Shown here piece after piece: positions 33,849 to 46,841 of a stretch of 64,000 bases of DNA. The translations under genes and the position numbers were made by a program. How positions within the stretch are numbered: position 1 is the stretch's first letter; the number at the start of each line of letters is the position of its first letter. The stretch comes from Rosa chinensis (Eukaryota; Streptophyta; Magnoliopsida; Rosales; Rosaceae): contig NC_037089.1 of NCBI RefSeq assembly GCF_002994745.2, positions 1,611,001-1,675,000 on the forward strand, given 5' to 3'. A model generated the notes under the pieces. That model saw nothing but the letters and a program-made list of their open reading frames with translations, searched no databases and was not told where the DNA came from.

Positions 33849-34448
33849 ATGGGGACGGCGATTCTCCGATCACAGGATTGTCTTCGAGATCGTTTCCGCC
33901 ACGAAGCCCTAGCCCTAACCTTGACTTCACGCTCCGGATCGCGCCGTAGCCCCAATTTTCCTAACCCTAACCCTAACTCCGGCTCTAATGGCGCGCAGTC
34001 TCGCCGCCGGAAGAGGAGTCCGGTCGGCGTTCAATCCAATCAACGCGATCGGTACGGCGATCGGATGGTGGCAAAGGTTCCGGGGAAGAACTTGGTGATG
34101 GGGCAGGTGAAGATCCTCAGGCGCGGCGAGGCGTTGAATCCGGCGACGGAAGATAAGAGAGTGGTCGGAGTTGGTGGTAGAGATGATCGGAAGGCGAGGG
34201 AGGAGAGCGTGGAGTGTTCGGATTCGGATCTGGTGTTGGGATCCACAGACCGGTTGGGACCCGACCCGGAGACGGTGCAGAAGCAGATCAAGGTTGCAGA
34301 GTTCAAGGTGATGGATGCGATCTACGCTGGATCGGGAGCTTATTATGCTTCTCCGCCGCCGAGCTCCGTTCCGTTGCCGGCTTTTTTGGCTAAGAACGGT
34401 GCGGCGACCAGCGATCTGCGAAGGCTGCTGCGTCTCGATTTGGTGTGA
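33849..34448 (+). CDS. PNRC-motif-like plant protein
   Basis: A single exon of 199 residues, GC-rich and clearly coding. I chose the ATG at 33849 (MGTAILRSQDCLRDRFRH); an upstream in-frame ATG at 33759 would add a Lys-rich stretch that looks like leader sequence and sits too close to the TATA box. Recognisable segments are LVMGQVKILRRGEAL, YAGSGAYYASPPPSSVPLPA followed by FLAKN, and the C-terminal ATSDLRRLLRLDLV. These resemble plant proteins with the proline-rich nuclear receptor coactivator (PNRC) motif, a short linear motif used in mRNA decapping partners; this link is from memory. The rest is predicted disordered. The bases CCTAACCCTAACCCTAAC in the 5' part encode a Pro-Asn repeat and resemble plant telobox sequence. 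Confidence 0.75.
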   Translation: MGTAILRSQDCLRDRFRHEALALTLTSRSGSRRSPNFPNPNPNSGSNGAQSRRRKRSPVGVQSNQRDRYGDRMVAKVPGKNLVMGQVKILRRGEALNPATEDKRVVGVGGRDDRKAREESVECSDSDLVLGSTDRLGPDPETVQKQIKVAEFKVMDAIYAGSGAYYASPPPSSVPLPAFLAKNGAATSDLRRLLRLDLV

Positions 34449-35785
34449 ACACCACGTGGCCATCCGACGATGATCGGAGAGTGACCGGATGGATGATCCT
34501 GGTTGAGCGTTTGATCGGACGGTGGAGACGCGGAGTGTGGAGGATTGAAATCAGTGGCTGATGATGATGATATGTTCGAGTTGGCTCAATTGCTTCCTTT
34601 ATTTTTTCAAGAGGAATAGTGGCATTGAGTGTGAACAATGGTTATGGTAATAGCAGGTTTCTAGTTTGTGAATTGAAAGAAGAAAATGGAGTAGGAAATC
34701 TGGGTTTACTTTGTATATTGGGGTAGCATGATAATGTTCAAAGAGTGAGGGAGGAGAGGTAATGTGTGTGGGTATCTATGTGTTCTCATAGAGTAATGGT
34801 TCGAGTTTGTTTCGTGTTCATGTAATGCTACTCGTCTTTATCTTATGTTAAAATGAATATGTAGCTTCAAAGTTTATTGGAATAAAAGTTCAGCGTTTTA
34901 GTACTGATGTTGATGTGGATCATTTTCCTTTACATATAGTTTTGATTAGTGCCTTGTCGCTGGGAATGTGTTTTTGCTTAATAGAAGCCGAAATTGTTGT
35001 GTTTTTGTTTGATGGTTTGCACACACGATGTGTACTTGTGAAGCTGTGATCGTGGATCATGGCCATGGCTTTACTGTAACAAGAGTCTAGCAGTCGGGCT
35101 TGCAGGAGTTTGAGTTTAGATTTTGCAGAAAATGGGATGACCAAATGTAGTCTGAGTTAGTCATCCGAAGGAGAATTAGCTTCTGGCTAGTTTGATCAAA
35201 TGTTTGATAGCATGATCTTGTTTTGAACATTTTTCATAGTTCATGCATTTCTTTAGTTTAGATTGATCTTGTTGCTCACTGAGCTCAATGTGTTTCTGAA
35301 ACTTGGAATTTTGTAAAGACGGGTGCTTTATAGTACACATTCATCCGAAGGACAATTAGTTTTTGCAGGAGCTTTGAGTTTAGTTTTTGCAGAAGAGGGG
35401 ATGGCCAAATGTAGTCCGAGTTAGTCATCCAAAGGACAATTAGCTTCTGGTTTGTTTGATCCAAATGTTTGATAGAATGATCTTGTTTTGAACATTTTTC
35501 ATAGTTCATGCATTTCTTTGGTTTAGATTGATCTTGTTGCCTACTTCGCTCAATGTGTTTCTGAAACAATGTAGTCCAATTTATAGTCATCCGAAGTACA
35601 ATTAGCTTGTGGCTAGTTTGATCAAATGTGTGATAGAATGATCTTGTTTTGAACATTTTTCATAGTTCGTGCATTTCTTAGTTTAGATTGATCTTGTTGC
35701 TTACACAAAGTGTTCTGAAACTTGGAATATTGTAAAAGACGGGTGCTTTTGATACACATTCATTACACTACAGACTACAACATCT
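34449..35785. other. 3' region between convergent genes
   Basis: The PNRC-like gene (plus) and the STP gene (minus) point at each other across this stretch. It includes both 3' UTRs and a three-copy repeat. No further gene is supported. Confidence 0.5.
35100..35762. repeat. three-copy tandem repeat between convergent genes
   Basis: Copies start about 35100, 35361 and 35571. All share ATGATCTTGTTTTGAACATT and a GACGGGTGCTT or CTGAAAC-type end. Copies 1 and 3 both end in the GACGGGTGCTT sequence before TACACATTC. The spacing is about 262 bp and then about 175-210 bp, because copy 2 lost its tail. Confidence 0.8.
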
Positions 35786-37747
35786 CTACACTGTTGAATT
35801 GTTTCCCCTACTGCTATCTTCTTCGGCATATTCAGGCACTATCTTCTTCCAAAACCAGTGCCTTCGCCAGAGGAGTATCATCTCCTCAATAGGAACTCCC
35901 TTCGTTTCAGGCAGGAATACATAAACAAAGATGGTCATGACAGTAATCCAACCAGCAAAGAACAGGAAGATCCCGAATTTGAACGCGCATAGCATAGCAA
36001 GAAACGCCTGTGCTATGACGAAAGTGAAGAAAAGGTTCACAGCCACTGTGATGCTCTGTCCAGCTGATCTGGTTTCCAGTGGGAATATCTCACTCGGCAC
36101 TGTCCAGCCAAGCGGCCCCCATGACCACCCGAAAGCTATCACAAAGAGGCAAATCACCGCCACGACCAATATTGAGTACCCTTTCGACAGCACTTGATTC
36201 TCGCCAAATTTAACCCCCAAGATTATTGCCACTATGACCTGTTTCACATTCAAGAAGAGAAATCCAGGCTGTTACAGTAGTAACTAGAAACTGCATCCTA
36301 TATTTGTAGAAAAATGATAATTTTACCTGGCAGGTAATCATTACTATTCCACCACTGATGAGTAAAAATCTCCGACCCAGTTTGTCAACTGTTGCTATAG
36401 ATAGTAGTGTAGATAAGCAAAGAACTCCTCCAGTCAAGGCTGATGAGTAGAGAGATGCATCTCCCCCAAATCCCATACTTTGAAACAATACTGGTGCATA
36501 GAAGAGAATCGAATTTATGCCCGTCAGGATCTGAAATGTAGGCATGAAGATTGCCATAACCAACTGAGGTCTGTTTCTTCTCTCAAGTATGTTCCTGAAT
36601 GGATTCTTTATGGAATTAGCAAACTCACTTGCATCCACCATGTCCTGAAACTCTGCATTCACATTTTCAACTCCTCGGATTTTCTCTAGAAGCTTTCTTC
36701 CTTTGTCTATCGATCCCTGTTCGATCATGCTATTCGGTGTCTCAGGAAGAAACATTCCTCCCACTGTCATCACTAGAGCAGGTGCTAATGCCAGGCCTAG
36801 AGAGAGCCTCCACCCCCATGGTTCGAGCCTTGAAGTTCCATAGTTGATCATGTTTGCAGTGAAAATTCCAAGAGTAGTTGCTAGCTGAAACATCATGTTG
36901 ACTCCTCCTCGGAGATGAGTTGGTGCCATCTCCGATAGATAAAGTGGAATAGCCTTTAAGATCACAAGTAGGCAGAAGAATATCAGCTTTGTTTGAACAA
37001 TAAAACGTGACACATACTCAAAAAAAAAAAAAAAAAACAGTTCAAGGTAAGCAATGTGTGATATACCTGATTTCCAAATCCGATACCAACACCAAGCATG
37101 ATCCGACCCAAGATGAGCATGATGACATTAACAGCTGCAGCATTTAGAGTTGCTCCAATAAGGAAACTGATTCCACCACAGATTATACTTATGCGGCGCC
37201 CATAATTTCTTGTGATAGGAGAAGCCACTAAAGATGAGACTAAACCAGCAAGATATAGTGAAGATGTAAATGCCGAGAGACCTTGGTTGTCATACTTGCA
37301 GTAATTGTTTTCATGTGCAAGCTTCTTCTTCTTGTAAACTGTTTTGAAAAACTTTTCCAGAAATCCATCCATTGATGTAACCCCACCTATTCATAGATCA
37401 AAAACCAGAATTTTACAGGGATTTAAAATCAAACCAAATAATCTGTAACAGTTCTGTTATCTATCAATCCATTCATTCATTAACATTAACAGAAAGTACG
37501 GACTTTCATAACCAAATGATTGTCAAGCATTCAACTTTGGCATATTAAAAACGTTCTCATAAATTAAAGCCAAATTCTAAAAGAAAATGAAAGCCTTTGT
37601 ACCTGAAATTCCGATGTCATAACCGAAAAGTGAGCCACCGGTGGCAGCAACAATGCTTGCGACGATGACATAACCGGTGAGCCTGCCTTGGTACTGCTCT
37701 GCTCGGTCCTTGGCCACGCCGGCCGGAGCAAAAGACCCACCTGGCAT
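35786..37747 (-). CDS. sugar transport protein (STP family, H+/hexose symporter)
   Basis: Four exons with GT-AG junctions: 37747-37603, 37386-37067, 36953-36327 and 36238-35786. They encode 514 residues, the usual STP length. The N-terminus [20 protein letters not shown] is typical of STPs. Family motifs in order: [126 protein letters not shown] and [10 protein letters not shown]. STPs import glucose and other hexoses with protons across the plasma membrane, through 12 membrane helices. All the key motifs are intact, so the gene should work. An A-rich run lies in intron 2. I cannot say which STP subgroup it belongs to. Confidence 0.95.
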
Positions 37748-40638
37748 TTCCAAAACAGAGAGGTGCTTAGCTCCTTGTTCTCAAATATCTGAGGCTCTGA
37801 GATATGATTGACACAAACGCAGTGCTTCTGGTTTTTATACAAATCAAATTTTTACAGTTGACTTGGAATGTGGGAATTAAAAATTTCATGTCGCACATGG
37901 CTGCTCTAATAGGACAGAGTTAATATCTAGAGCTTATAAAATTAACAGACACTGTTTACATTGCAGAGAAACAAAACAAAAAACTACTCCATCTATTTTA
38001 GTGTTTTTGTTTGGCTCTTTCCGCTATTTTAGAGTCACTTATACATCCGCACTCGTGTGATACAAACCAAACCTGTTCTATAAGAGTGCGAAAGTTACGC
38101 GAGAGGGAGCGCAAGTAACGTTCTCTTTCTCTAGTCCATTGTTGTAAATATGCTATGATTTTGTGGTGATCTATCTGTCCTATCCTGATACATGTCATTT
38201 TAACTGGAGATACACGCTTCATCGGCACAGTGATAAAATTGTCATTTTCGTTGAGTAGACAAGTTGTCAAAAATAACCTTTGCTAATTTTTTTTTTTTTT
38301 TTTCCATTATAGTTAAAGTGGATAAGATATTGAGATCTTGGTAATAATTTAGGCCACGTACAAAAGAAGAATAAAAGACATTGGAATTAATTAGATTTGG
38401 ATTTTTGGTAAAAGGGGTGTTAATAGGCATTGAAATCTTGAGTCATATTAACGTCAAATTGATGAATAATAATAATAGAGACAGGTCTCAAATCACCTTT
38501 ATGAGTTCTATGACCTTCATGGTGGGTTTTTGAGTTGTAACCTCCACTTGGTGCAAGGATGGAACTGACTTGGTTGCATCCCTTTGGTTTCATATTTGAT
38601 GATGCAAATAGATTCTCAAATGTTGTCTGCCGTGTCTGGAATTTAATTTGGGTGAGACATTGCTTATGGTTCACACAATATACCATTGACTGATATCATA
38701 TTTTTGTGTTTATGATCACACATAAGATGATAAGAGCATAAGATCTATACATTTTATAACAAAAAATGTAATAAAGTCTACAAAAGAAGTATTTATAATT
38801 TGAAATGTATAAGAATTATTTATAATTTGGTACAACTTGACATAAGATCAGAATAAGTTTTAGGCATGATTGCGTGAAGCATGCAATCCAAACTCCTTGG
38901 GGCTACCTCTAAAAGACTTTTTTTTTTTATTAATTTTTTTTTACATGTAGATCAGAATAAGTTTTATATTTATTATATAGTAATATATGTTTATTTGCTT
39001 CAAAAATGGGTATAAACATTCATGCAGAACTTAATTTGAGAGGAGAAGTCAGGGTAGAATAAGTCAAATAGTTGAAAAGAAAAAAATTTGTTTTCTAGTA
39101 CCATATTGTCTGATTAGTTCTAGAATATAAAACAATCTATAGTTCTATACAAACCACCTACTCAAAATTAATACATCAAAGAGCCAAAAGAATCGGACCA
39201 AAAAAAAAGAGCCAAAAGAAAACCTAGTAAAAACCTAGTTTGCAGAGCAAAAATGCAAAAAGTGACCGAAAAAGAAGAGAGAATATTACATACCTGCAAA
39301 TCAAAACAGAGCAAAAGAAAATCAACTAACAGAACTTTTGAAAACCGGCAGTGAAGAATGAAGCATTTTTGTTGTTGTTAGATATAGAGGATAACCAAGA
39401 AGGTAAGAAATTCAAAATGGAAAGATAATTGTGCCATATAAACTCATGTTTAATCTGATCCAAAAACTTAATTGTGTCATAAGTATTTTATCCATAAGAA
39501 ATTATGACCATTGGTATTAAATACAGTAGACATTCATCAAATCCAAATAAGGAATATATATTGATACAAATGATCAGTTTAGCAGATAAGGATAGATATG
39601 TTTATCTTTTTTTAATCAAGCAAAAGGAGAGATTTGGTAGTGTGGAAATTTTGTTATGAATTATCCTCCATCATTAGGTTTAAATCTGTGAGCAGCTGAA
39701 CCCAGTTGAGCCAAAATCTCCTTAGTACATGAACATGTATGATTGATATGGTTACAAATGAACATGTTTGCAGACTGTATATTTATAACAAGTAGAATAG
39801 CTAACGAGTCCGTAATTCAATGGGAAAACAAAAAAAAAACAAAAAAACTTTATTTTTCTTTACTGCACGGTTTTAACTTTTAAGGTTTTTTCTTTTGTTT
39901 TTGAAAGTTTTATAGTGTTCTTGAGTATTGAAATTCTAAAATAGCTGAGAGCCGTGAGATTAATCATTAACTACGCCCATACTCAAATTTATTCTGAGTG
40001 AGATCACTGAGATCATAATAAGTGAAATGTGGCCAAGATCACCAGGTGTTTTAGTTATATTTGAATAATATTCCACGACAATCGATCAAACCCAAGAAAA
40101 CGAAACAAAGTTGGTCTACTTTTTTACTACCACATTTTCAGCTTCCAACTTTCCCCAAAGTGTTCATAGCAAGATCAAAAGCTTTCTTTAAAGTGTACCA
40201 GAAAGCTTTCCCCTAAAGTGGTAAACTGATAATGATATCCACACTATGGCCACACTGATGAAGTGATGATTGATCCAATCGAGAAGCAAATATTTTTGCC
40301 TTAACAGTTATTCAAAGGAATCTTTACCAATTAACAATCACTCAAAGGGGTGATTAGAAGAATATATGTTTATGATTATTTAGATTTTCACCTTTAAACT
40401 AATCTTAATCTATGGTCAATTGTTGCGGTTAGTTTGTAATCGTAGTTGATTGGAATAAATTTTTCTTTTATTAAAAAAGAAAAGAAAAGACATAGGGTTA
40501 ATTATTTTCATCTTGTGCCTCATCTAACACTCCGCAAATGGGGTGACATGAGATGGTTGGTGTTCCTTGTTGGCCGATGGTGGTCAAAGGTGGGATGCTT
40601 TGGTTTTAGATTCTAGACCTGAAGGGGGTTGGTAACGC
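37748..40638. other. STP upstream region and intergenic DNA
   Basis: AT-rich sequence of 2.9 kb with no convincing gene. The first few hundred bases are the STP promoter. Open frames at 37998-38270 and 38420-38686 lack support. Confidence 0.45.
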
Positions 40639-40650
40639 GTTACTATATAT

Positions 40651-40845
40651 CTTTTTTTTTTTTACTTTGTCAAGGAGAATCCAAAGGCTTCTTAGGCCAA
40701 AGATAAATCCCTTCAGCGTATGTGAAATGCTCCAACTGTGCATTGCAGCACAGTGTCTGGCCACTTTGACAGCTTCGAGGTTCGAACCTAGGTTGGGGAG
40801 CACACCCAACTAGGCAAGAACCACTAGGCCAGTTGCAGTGGTTGT
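40651..40845 (-). mobile_element. tRNA-derived SINE
   Basis: About 195 bp on the minus strand. The 5' end has an internal box A-like stretch (CTAGTGGTTCTTGCCTAGTTGG, 22 bases around 40808-40829 read in reverse) and a perfect box B GGTTCGAACC near 40782. The 3' end is an A-rich tail, seen as a T run at 40652-40663. Flanking duplications are GTTACTATATAT (40639-40650) and GTTACCATATAT (40846-40857), 11 of 12 matching. This fits a plant SINE moved by LINE proteins. Confidence 0.85.
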
Positions 40846-41076
40846 GTTACCATATATTTGTTGTGATCCAAGCGGATACGAAACCAAGAGTGAAAGTTTG
40901 AGGATAATGAAACCAATGAAATTAATGTAGAAATTAAAGTCTTCAAAATGGGTAAAGAAAATTAGTATCTTGCTGACTAGTCATTAACATTAGATACAGA
41001 ATAATTGTCAAAAATACGACCTTGACTTAAAGATTGAAATATTACCAAAATTTTTGTCCATATAAAGCCCGAATGA

Positions 41077-41211
41077 TATTATTTCAGAAAATACTCTAGA
41101 TGCTTATTGTAATCAGGGGTTTAGGCTCATTGTCCCCCCTTGTATTCGACAGTTTCATTAATTAAGGCTTGAGAGCAGCCGCACCAGCTCTTTATTCAAA
41201 AAAAAAAAAAA
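41077..41211 (+). mobile_element. short LINE 3' tail
   Basis: About 135 bp ending in poly(A) and flanked by perfect 13-bp duplications AAAGCCCGAATGA (41064-41076 and 41212-41224). The body (CTTGTATTCG... TTCATTAATTAAGGC... CTTTATTC) looks like the 3' UTR of a plant LINE, so this is a strongly 5'-truncated copy. Confidence 0.85.
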
Positions 41212-41224
41212 AAAGCCCGAATGA

Positions 41225-42493
41225 AAGATTATTTGCTTAACCAAAAAAAAGAAAAGGATAAATTGCTTAGAGAAGTGATTGGTTGATGCATTTAGGGTCA
41301 GTTTGGCATTATACATGCAACAGTTCACAGATGTTGATGTGTAACCACAAATATCTTGTGGCAGTCCAAGTCCATTAGTCCAACCTTGATGAAGTATTTC
41401 CAATAAAATAGACTACCAATTCCAAAGGAGGAACTTTCCAAGACGACCAACCCACCATGGAATAGGATGAAATTACGCAATAATCTGGAAATAGATATGG
41501 ATATCCTACTTATGGGGGCTAGAAAGGTGTGATTTTCTGAGCCGTATATTTCGATCTGGTGTGTCGAAACGTAATGGGATTGAGGATCACTGTCGGACTT
41601 CGAAAACTTTGGTTTTGGTTAAAGTCTTCCCCGAATCAGATCACTCTCATTAAAAATGAAAAAAGAGTGTAAATGTTTCCATTAGTCCACAATATTAGCT
41701 ATAGCCGATGTCCGCCAGCCCGCCATCACAGTTTTCTTCTGTTATTTTTTTTCTTTTTTTTGAAACCCGTTTTCTTCTTTTTAATCATAGTCAAAAATGA
41801 AAAATCTAAAGCTGGATGTATGCCGTCTAAGTACTCAACATGAAACATGCCTTCTGTTTTCTGAAATAAACTCGCAGAATTGTGCTTCCCGTGAAAAGTT
41901 CTACTTTGTTTTCTAATCAGTAATCACTATACTCAGCATGAAACATGCTTTTAGTTTTCTGAAATAAGACTACCCCAGAATTTTGCTACCCCAGAAATGT
42001 TCAACTTTATTTTCTAATCACTATATTTTAATGAAATACTACAGAGACCCAAGAGCTGTCGATGACATCAACTCCTGCACGTTAAAACTTTTTATATGCA
42101 TGATCTCGAATCTGTAAAATACAGTAAGAAGAAGAAAAAAATAAAATCATAAGAAGCTGTCTTATGTACGCGATTGCATCAGTAGGGTTACTGATGCCAG
42201 AGAGACTTTACACCATGTTTTCTTGATCTTTACTCGATGCGAAACAAAACACAGCCAGCTAGGGATCAGATGAGAAGGATTTACTGACAGTAGGAGTGTA
42301 AGGAACTGTAGAAATTCTTCCTTTTTGGTAGCTAATAGACTTGCATGTGATGATATGTACTGCCTTCCTTTAGTTTTGCAATATACCACTTAGGAATCCC
42401 CTATGAGAAAAAGAAAGAGTTACAAATAGACATGCTGACAAATTTGTACATGTTAACTCTCACAAATGTAAATTTGTACAAGATGAATGTTTC
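41225..42493. other. intergenic and AMK5 downstream region
   Basis: AT-rich, with no gene supported. The right end is the AMK5 3' UTR. Two short similar stretches (about 41840 and 41938, ACATGAAACATGCYTT-like) are a small local duplication. Confidence 0.4.
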
Positions 42494-45400
42494 TCACCAA
42501 ATTCCCACAGCTTTCTTATTTTCATTTCTGCAAAAGTCGAACGAGATGAAATCATACAGTCAGGGTCGACATCTTTATAATCAAAGGAACAAACAAAGAT
42601 AATGTCTAATGCGACCGTTTATGAGATTTACCTAGGCTTTCCTTCAAAAGCATCATTCACCTCATCAATAGTTGGCTTTTTAGGATACGTAGACAAGATT
42701 ACATACTTCTCCTTCCCAGAAGGGTCATTCACCCTCTTGTACAATTCATAACGATAAGGGTAAGACATCCTAAAACATGAGGAAATATGTGAGAACACTT
42801 ACTAGTGTCATGAGTCAACATTCAGGGCACATGTTGCAGGAGATAAATATCAATCTACCATTTTTCTTTGTTGTAACTAACGACAACATTGCTTTATTAG
42901 CATCTTCTTTTAATTGCCTCGTGTGTAGGAGAAACAGAGAAAAAAACTAGTTTAAAAATTAAAAGGAAGTAGTGGAGTAGCAACTCACTAAAAGCTTTAC
43001 CTTAGAGCACCCATAATTGGATATTGGGTTCCTGCAAAGTAGAGAAGCCGGAAGAAATAGCAATTTTCAAACGTTGCAGCATACTTCAACCTCTTGTCAC
43101 GACCCATGGTCTTTGAAAGGAAAACTAGTTTAGGAACTGAATGGCTTGTATTAAGTTAATTCCAACTCATGAGTTCTTGACTTACTTGCATAATTCCACT
43201 TGAAGCAGGAAGATCCTGAAATTTGAAATAATAAAATAAAAAATAAAAATAAAATCATCAATATGTGCCAAATTTCTTGGCGAGTGAGCAATGGTTCATA
43301 ATGTTGATACAATGCCGTAGATTGGTCAGTGTAATACGCAGAACAGAAGATCAGAACAATTTCATGTTTCCAGATTCAAGTTAAATCATATTGTTCAACT
43401 CTAACAGAACATCGTTTCATCAATAACTCAAGATAAGCCATCAATATGCAAAATAGAAACTAAACCTTGAGCCTAGGATTGATAAGAATTACTGGTCGGT
43501 CCCCAGCAGCATCAGTCATAGCTTGCAAATCCTGTAAATTTAATTAAAGGACTTTTTAACAGAAAAAAAAGGTAGAAGTAAAGCATGTCAAGCAAAATTG
43601 TTCTCCAAATGTAATGGTGGAACATAAACTCAAGATACCTCAATAATACAATTCCCGACAGCATTCTGAGGAGCTACTAAGATAAACAGGTCATCAGTCT
43701 CATCTACATATTTGGCACCTGCACTTGCAAAAAGAGAAGCTAAGGCCATGGCATACACACATGCTTTGTAGCACACTTATTTTAAAGCCTGTACTATTTT
43801 CACGTCAAGTGTATCAACTGTTGTCAAGACAACGATTGAATCTCTAATGCACCACATCATCATTGATGCAGAGGCAGTGTCATGACAGATGGGATAATGT
43901 AATTCAAATTTAACAGGGAATCAAGGATGACCAATGTCTACAGATACCATAATATTAAACTTGAGTCTACATCTGATGTGATACATATCATTTTTTTACC
44001 TATAGCACCAATCTTGATAAACGTCCCCATGGCCCCATATTCACCCCAGTCCATGTACTCTAAGATCTGTCGAGTCCCAGCAAGCTGCAATGGCATTCCA
44101 GCAAGGGCACCTTCCCCCATAGAGCCTTGAACACAAACCTGACAACAAAAATTATGGATGCCAGGCAAAGTTCAGATTACCATTAAGCACTAGTCTAAGT
44201 AAGAGAAACCAGGATCAAATTACCTTGACAGATTTCCCATCATCAGCAAATGAAAGAGCTAGAGTTCGAACAAGTTCCATTAAGGTACCTATTCGATAAA
44301 CATCCTGTGCACCATAAGATATAGTTAACTCCAAAGAAGTTTAGGAAGATTAAGGCAAAGGTCCCTTACCATTTCTGGGTTCAGCTCTGGAATATTAATC
44401 TCCACCTGCCAATATGGAATGACACATTAAGCCAAATTAATCCAGCCCCATTACATGAATACACCAGATGACTTGACAAAGAAGTACGCGCAATATCCTA
44501 ACATGTATGCAGACATGTAGAAATACAGGTTTATATACACATATATCACTAATGCATCTTAAGTAGAAACAAAAGCAAACCTTTAATCGAATTCCTCCAT
44601 CATTTATAGATCTTTTGGTGGCTTGCAGTACATCATCATAAAAATAGTTCCTGATGTCTCTAGAGTGTGGGATGTTATTCAATTTAGTAGGAATTCCCCT
44701 CCAGTTATCCTGTCAATTTGCAAAAGAAAAATATAAAAGGAGATACGAAAACTATTGATCAAAAAGTTGAATATAATATGGACATCGAAACCATAGAAAA
44801 TTGCACAGTATAGCCAAAATTTACCTGGACTGAAGATGACTGACTTAAGCTACTCCCTGAAATAAAACAATAGCCAAATTAAAGTAAGTATTCAAATTTG
44901 AGTAATACTTAATAGAATAATAGATCATGATTCTCTTCAAAAATAGTCACCAGAAGCCAATCAACAATCTCCTTCAAGAGGGACGGAGAAAAAGAGTTGC
45001 ATTCTTATATGAGAACAACTCATCTCCATATAAGTTTTATAATACCTCATAGCAAGGTTTAACACCATCCCTCTAAAATATTAATCATCTAGTTTAGAGA
45101 AAACTCATAGAAAGTACTTAGATCCAGAAGAGGCATACCTAATTTCCTCTTCTTTTCTTTATCATTCAGCACTTGAGACAGAATGGAGTCTATTTCTCCA
45201 AAAATTACTTCTTTAGGATGGTTTCCATCAATCTGTGTATTCAAGAGATAAAGTGCAAGCTGTTTACATAAATCCATACAGTAGAGATAAAAGGAAAAAT
45301 GAGAACAGTAACTAAGTTACCCTTTTCATTATGTTTGAGTAAGTGGATAAGATTGCATCTGCATTTTTCTTGTATATTTCAAGACGTGACTTCACCTAGA

Positions 45401-46841
45401 TGAAAAATGGAGTTGAATTACATGACAGCAACCAAATGTAAGACCTAATAATGGATTAATGATGAATTTGATTTTGCAAAGAAGCCATACATCTGCATAT
45501 GAGAGAATAATCTATGATAACTTGTATAAAGAACATGAGAGGAAAATGTAAGATGCGAATTTACTTTTTCCTCAGTGTCATCAGGCCGGGTAGTAAGTCT
45601 TGCTTTAATTTCCTCAGTCTCTGGTGGGAAATTTTTGACATGGTAAATCTTCTTTGTAACTGGGTCTAGCCTCCTTCCAACACATCTGTCGATTAGAATT
45701 TCATCAGGAACCTGAGTATTAAGAAATAACATCTATGTAAAGATCAACTCTTTCTGAAGCAATTTGGATGTAAGAGCTATAATATCACAAGACGATGAAA
45801 TGGTTATAGTTTTACCAGGCTATACTTCTGTACAAAAGTTCTAATCTAACGGAAATTTGAGTAGAACCGTAGTACCAATTAGAAACCATAAATTTAATTC
45901 TCTTTAAATGCGTTATGAAAATTTGTTCCTTGTGCCTAGAGTTCTATAGTAACAAATTCAGCCGAGTAGATAAAACTCACATACATCTAAGACAATGTAA
46001 ACATCTGGTATTATCTTCAGACTCTGCAAACTTTGTGCTTGGCTAAAACTTCGCGGATATCCATCCAGAAGCCACCCATTTTCTTTTGCATCTTCTCGTG
46101 ATAATCGTGACGTCACCATCTACACAATAGATTATGTTACCAATTAGATAACGGAGTCATGAAAAATGCAATATTTCTAACTCATGTGAATGCATAGAAT
46201 ACATACAGCTGTGACAATTTCATCAGGAACCAACTTGCCAGCATTCATGAACTCTTTGGCTTTGTTCCCAATCTCAGTCCCAGATGACACTTCAGCTCTT
46301 AGAAGGTCCCCTGTTGATATGTGCACCAATCCAAACTGAGGAACCAAGAGGAAGCTAGTAAGTTATAAATGATGCATATATCAATCCTAGCAGTGAAAAT
46401 GTAAAATACTTGTTCCTTAGTCTCCAATTACAATCCCTATGAAAATGGTTACCTTCTTGACAATCAATTCACACTGAGTTCCTTTCCCAGAAGCCGGTGC
46501 ACCAGAAATCATAACCTTCAAAGGCGGTTCCTTTAAAGAACAACTCAACTTCAGTCCCTGCCATGATTAAAACAGAGAATACACACTTAGTAATTAAAAA
46601 ACCAAATCACCATAAAACACAAAGATGAATGTCTGTTTTCTTCTTTTTCACACACGTTGGATTTGTGGGCGATCCTCAAACGGTCATTGCTATAGACATG
46701 CAGAGAGAGACGGTGAGAAGATGGCTCAAGTGACAGAAAGGAAGAAGACGAAGATGTAAGAATGGGAGGAGAGATAGGAAGGATTGATGGAGTGGAATAG
46801 ACATTAGTGGATTGAGAATGAGAGAGGGAAGTGAGCATCAT
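42494..46841 (-). CDS. AMK5: chloroplast adenylate kinase 5 (AK domain plus DUF1995)
   Basis: I place 18 exons, all with GT-AG junctions and correct phases: 46841-46656, 46557-46453, 46335-46207, 46119-45985, 45711-45565, 45395-45321, 45232-45139, 44856-44825, 44709-44581, 44405-44370, 44304-44224, 44138-44000, 43718-43639, 43531-43466, 43215-43186, 43110-43001, 42769-42632, 42527-42494. The protein is 581 residues. A Ser-rich plastid-type leader (1-62) precedes an adenylate kinase domain with P-loop GAPASGKGT (81-89), [25 protein letters not shown] and the LID start [10 protein letters not shown] (193-202). The C-terminal half (about 290-560) is DUF1995, including [20 protein letters not shown]. 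It interconverts ATP + AMP and 2 ADP in the plastid; the role of DUF1995 is not known to me. The end of exon 1 is the least certain junction. Arabidopsis At5g35170 has the same layout. Confidence 0.95.

Noticed and set aside
33927..34463. 178-codon minus-strand frame
   Set aside because: Antisense of the PNRC-like coding exon, which has a TATA box and conserved C-terminus on the plus strand.
40606..40809. 67-codon minus-strand frame
   Set aside because: It is an open frame through a SINE.
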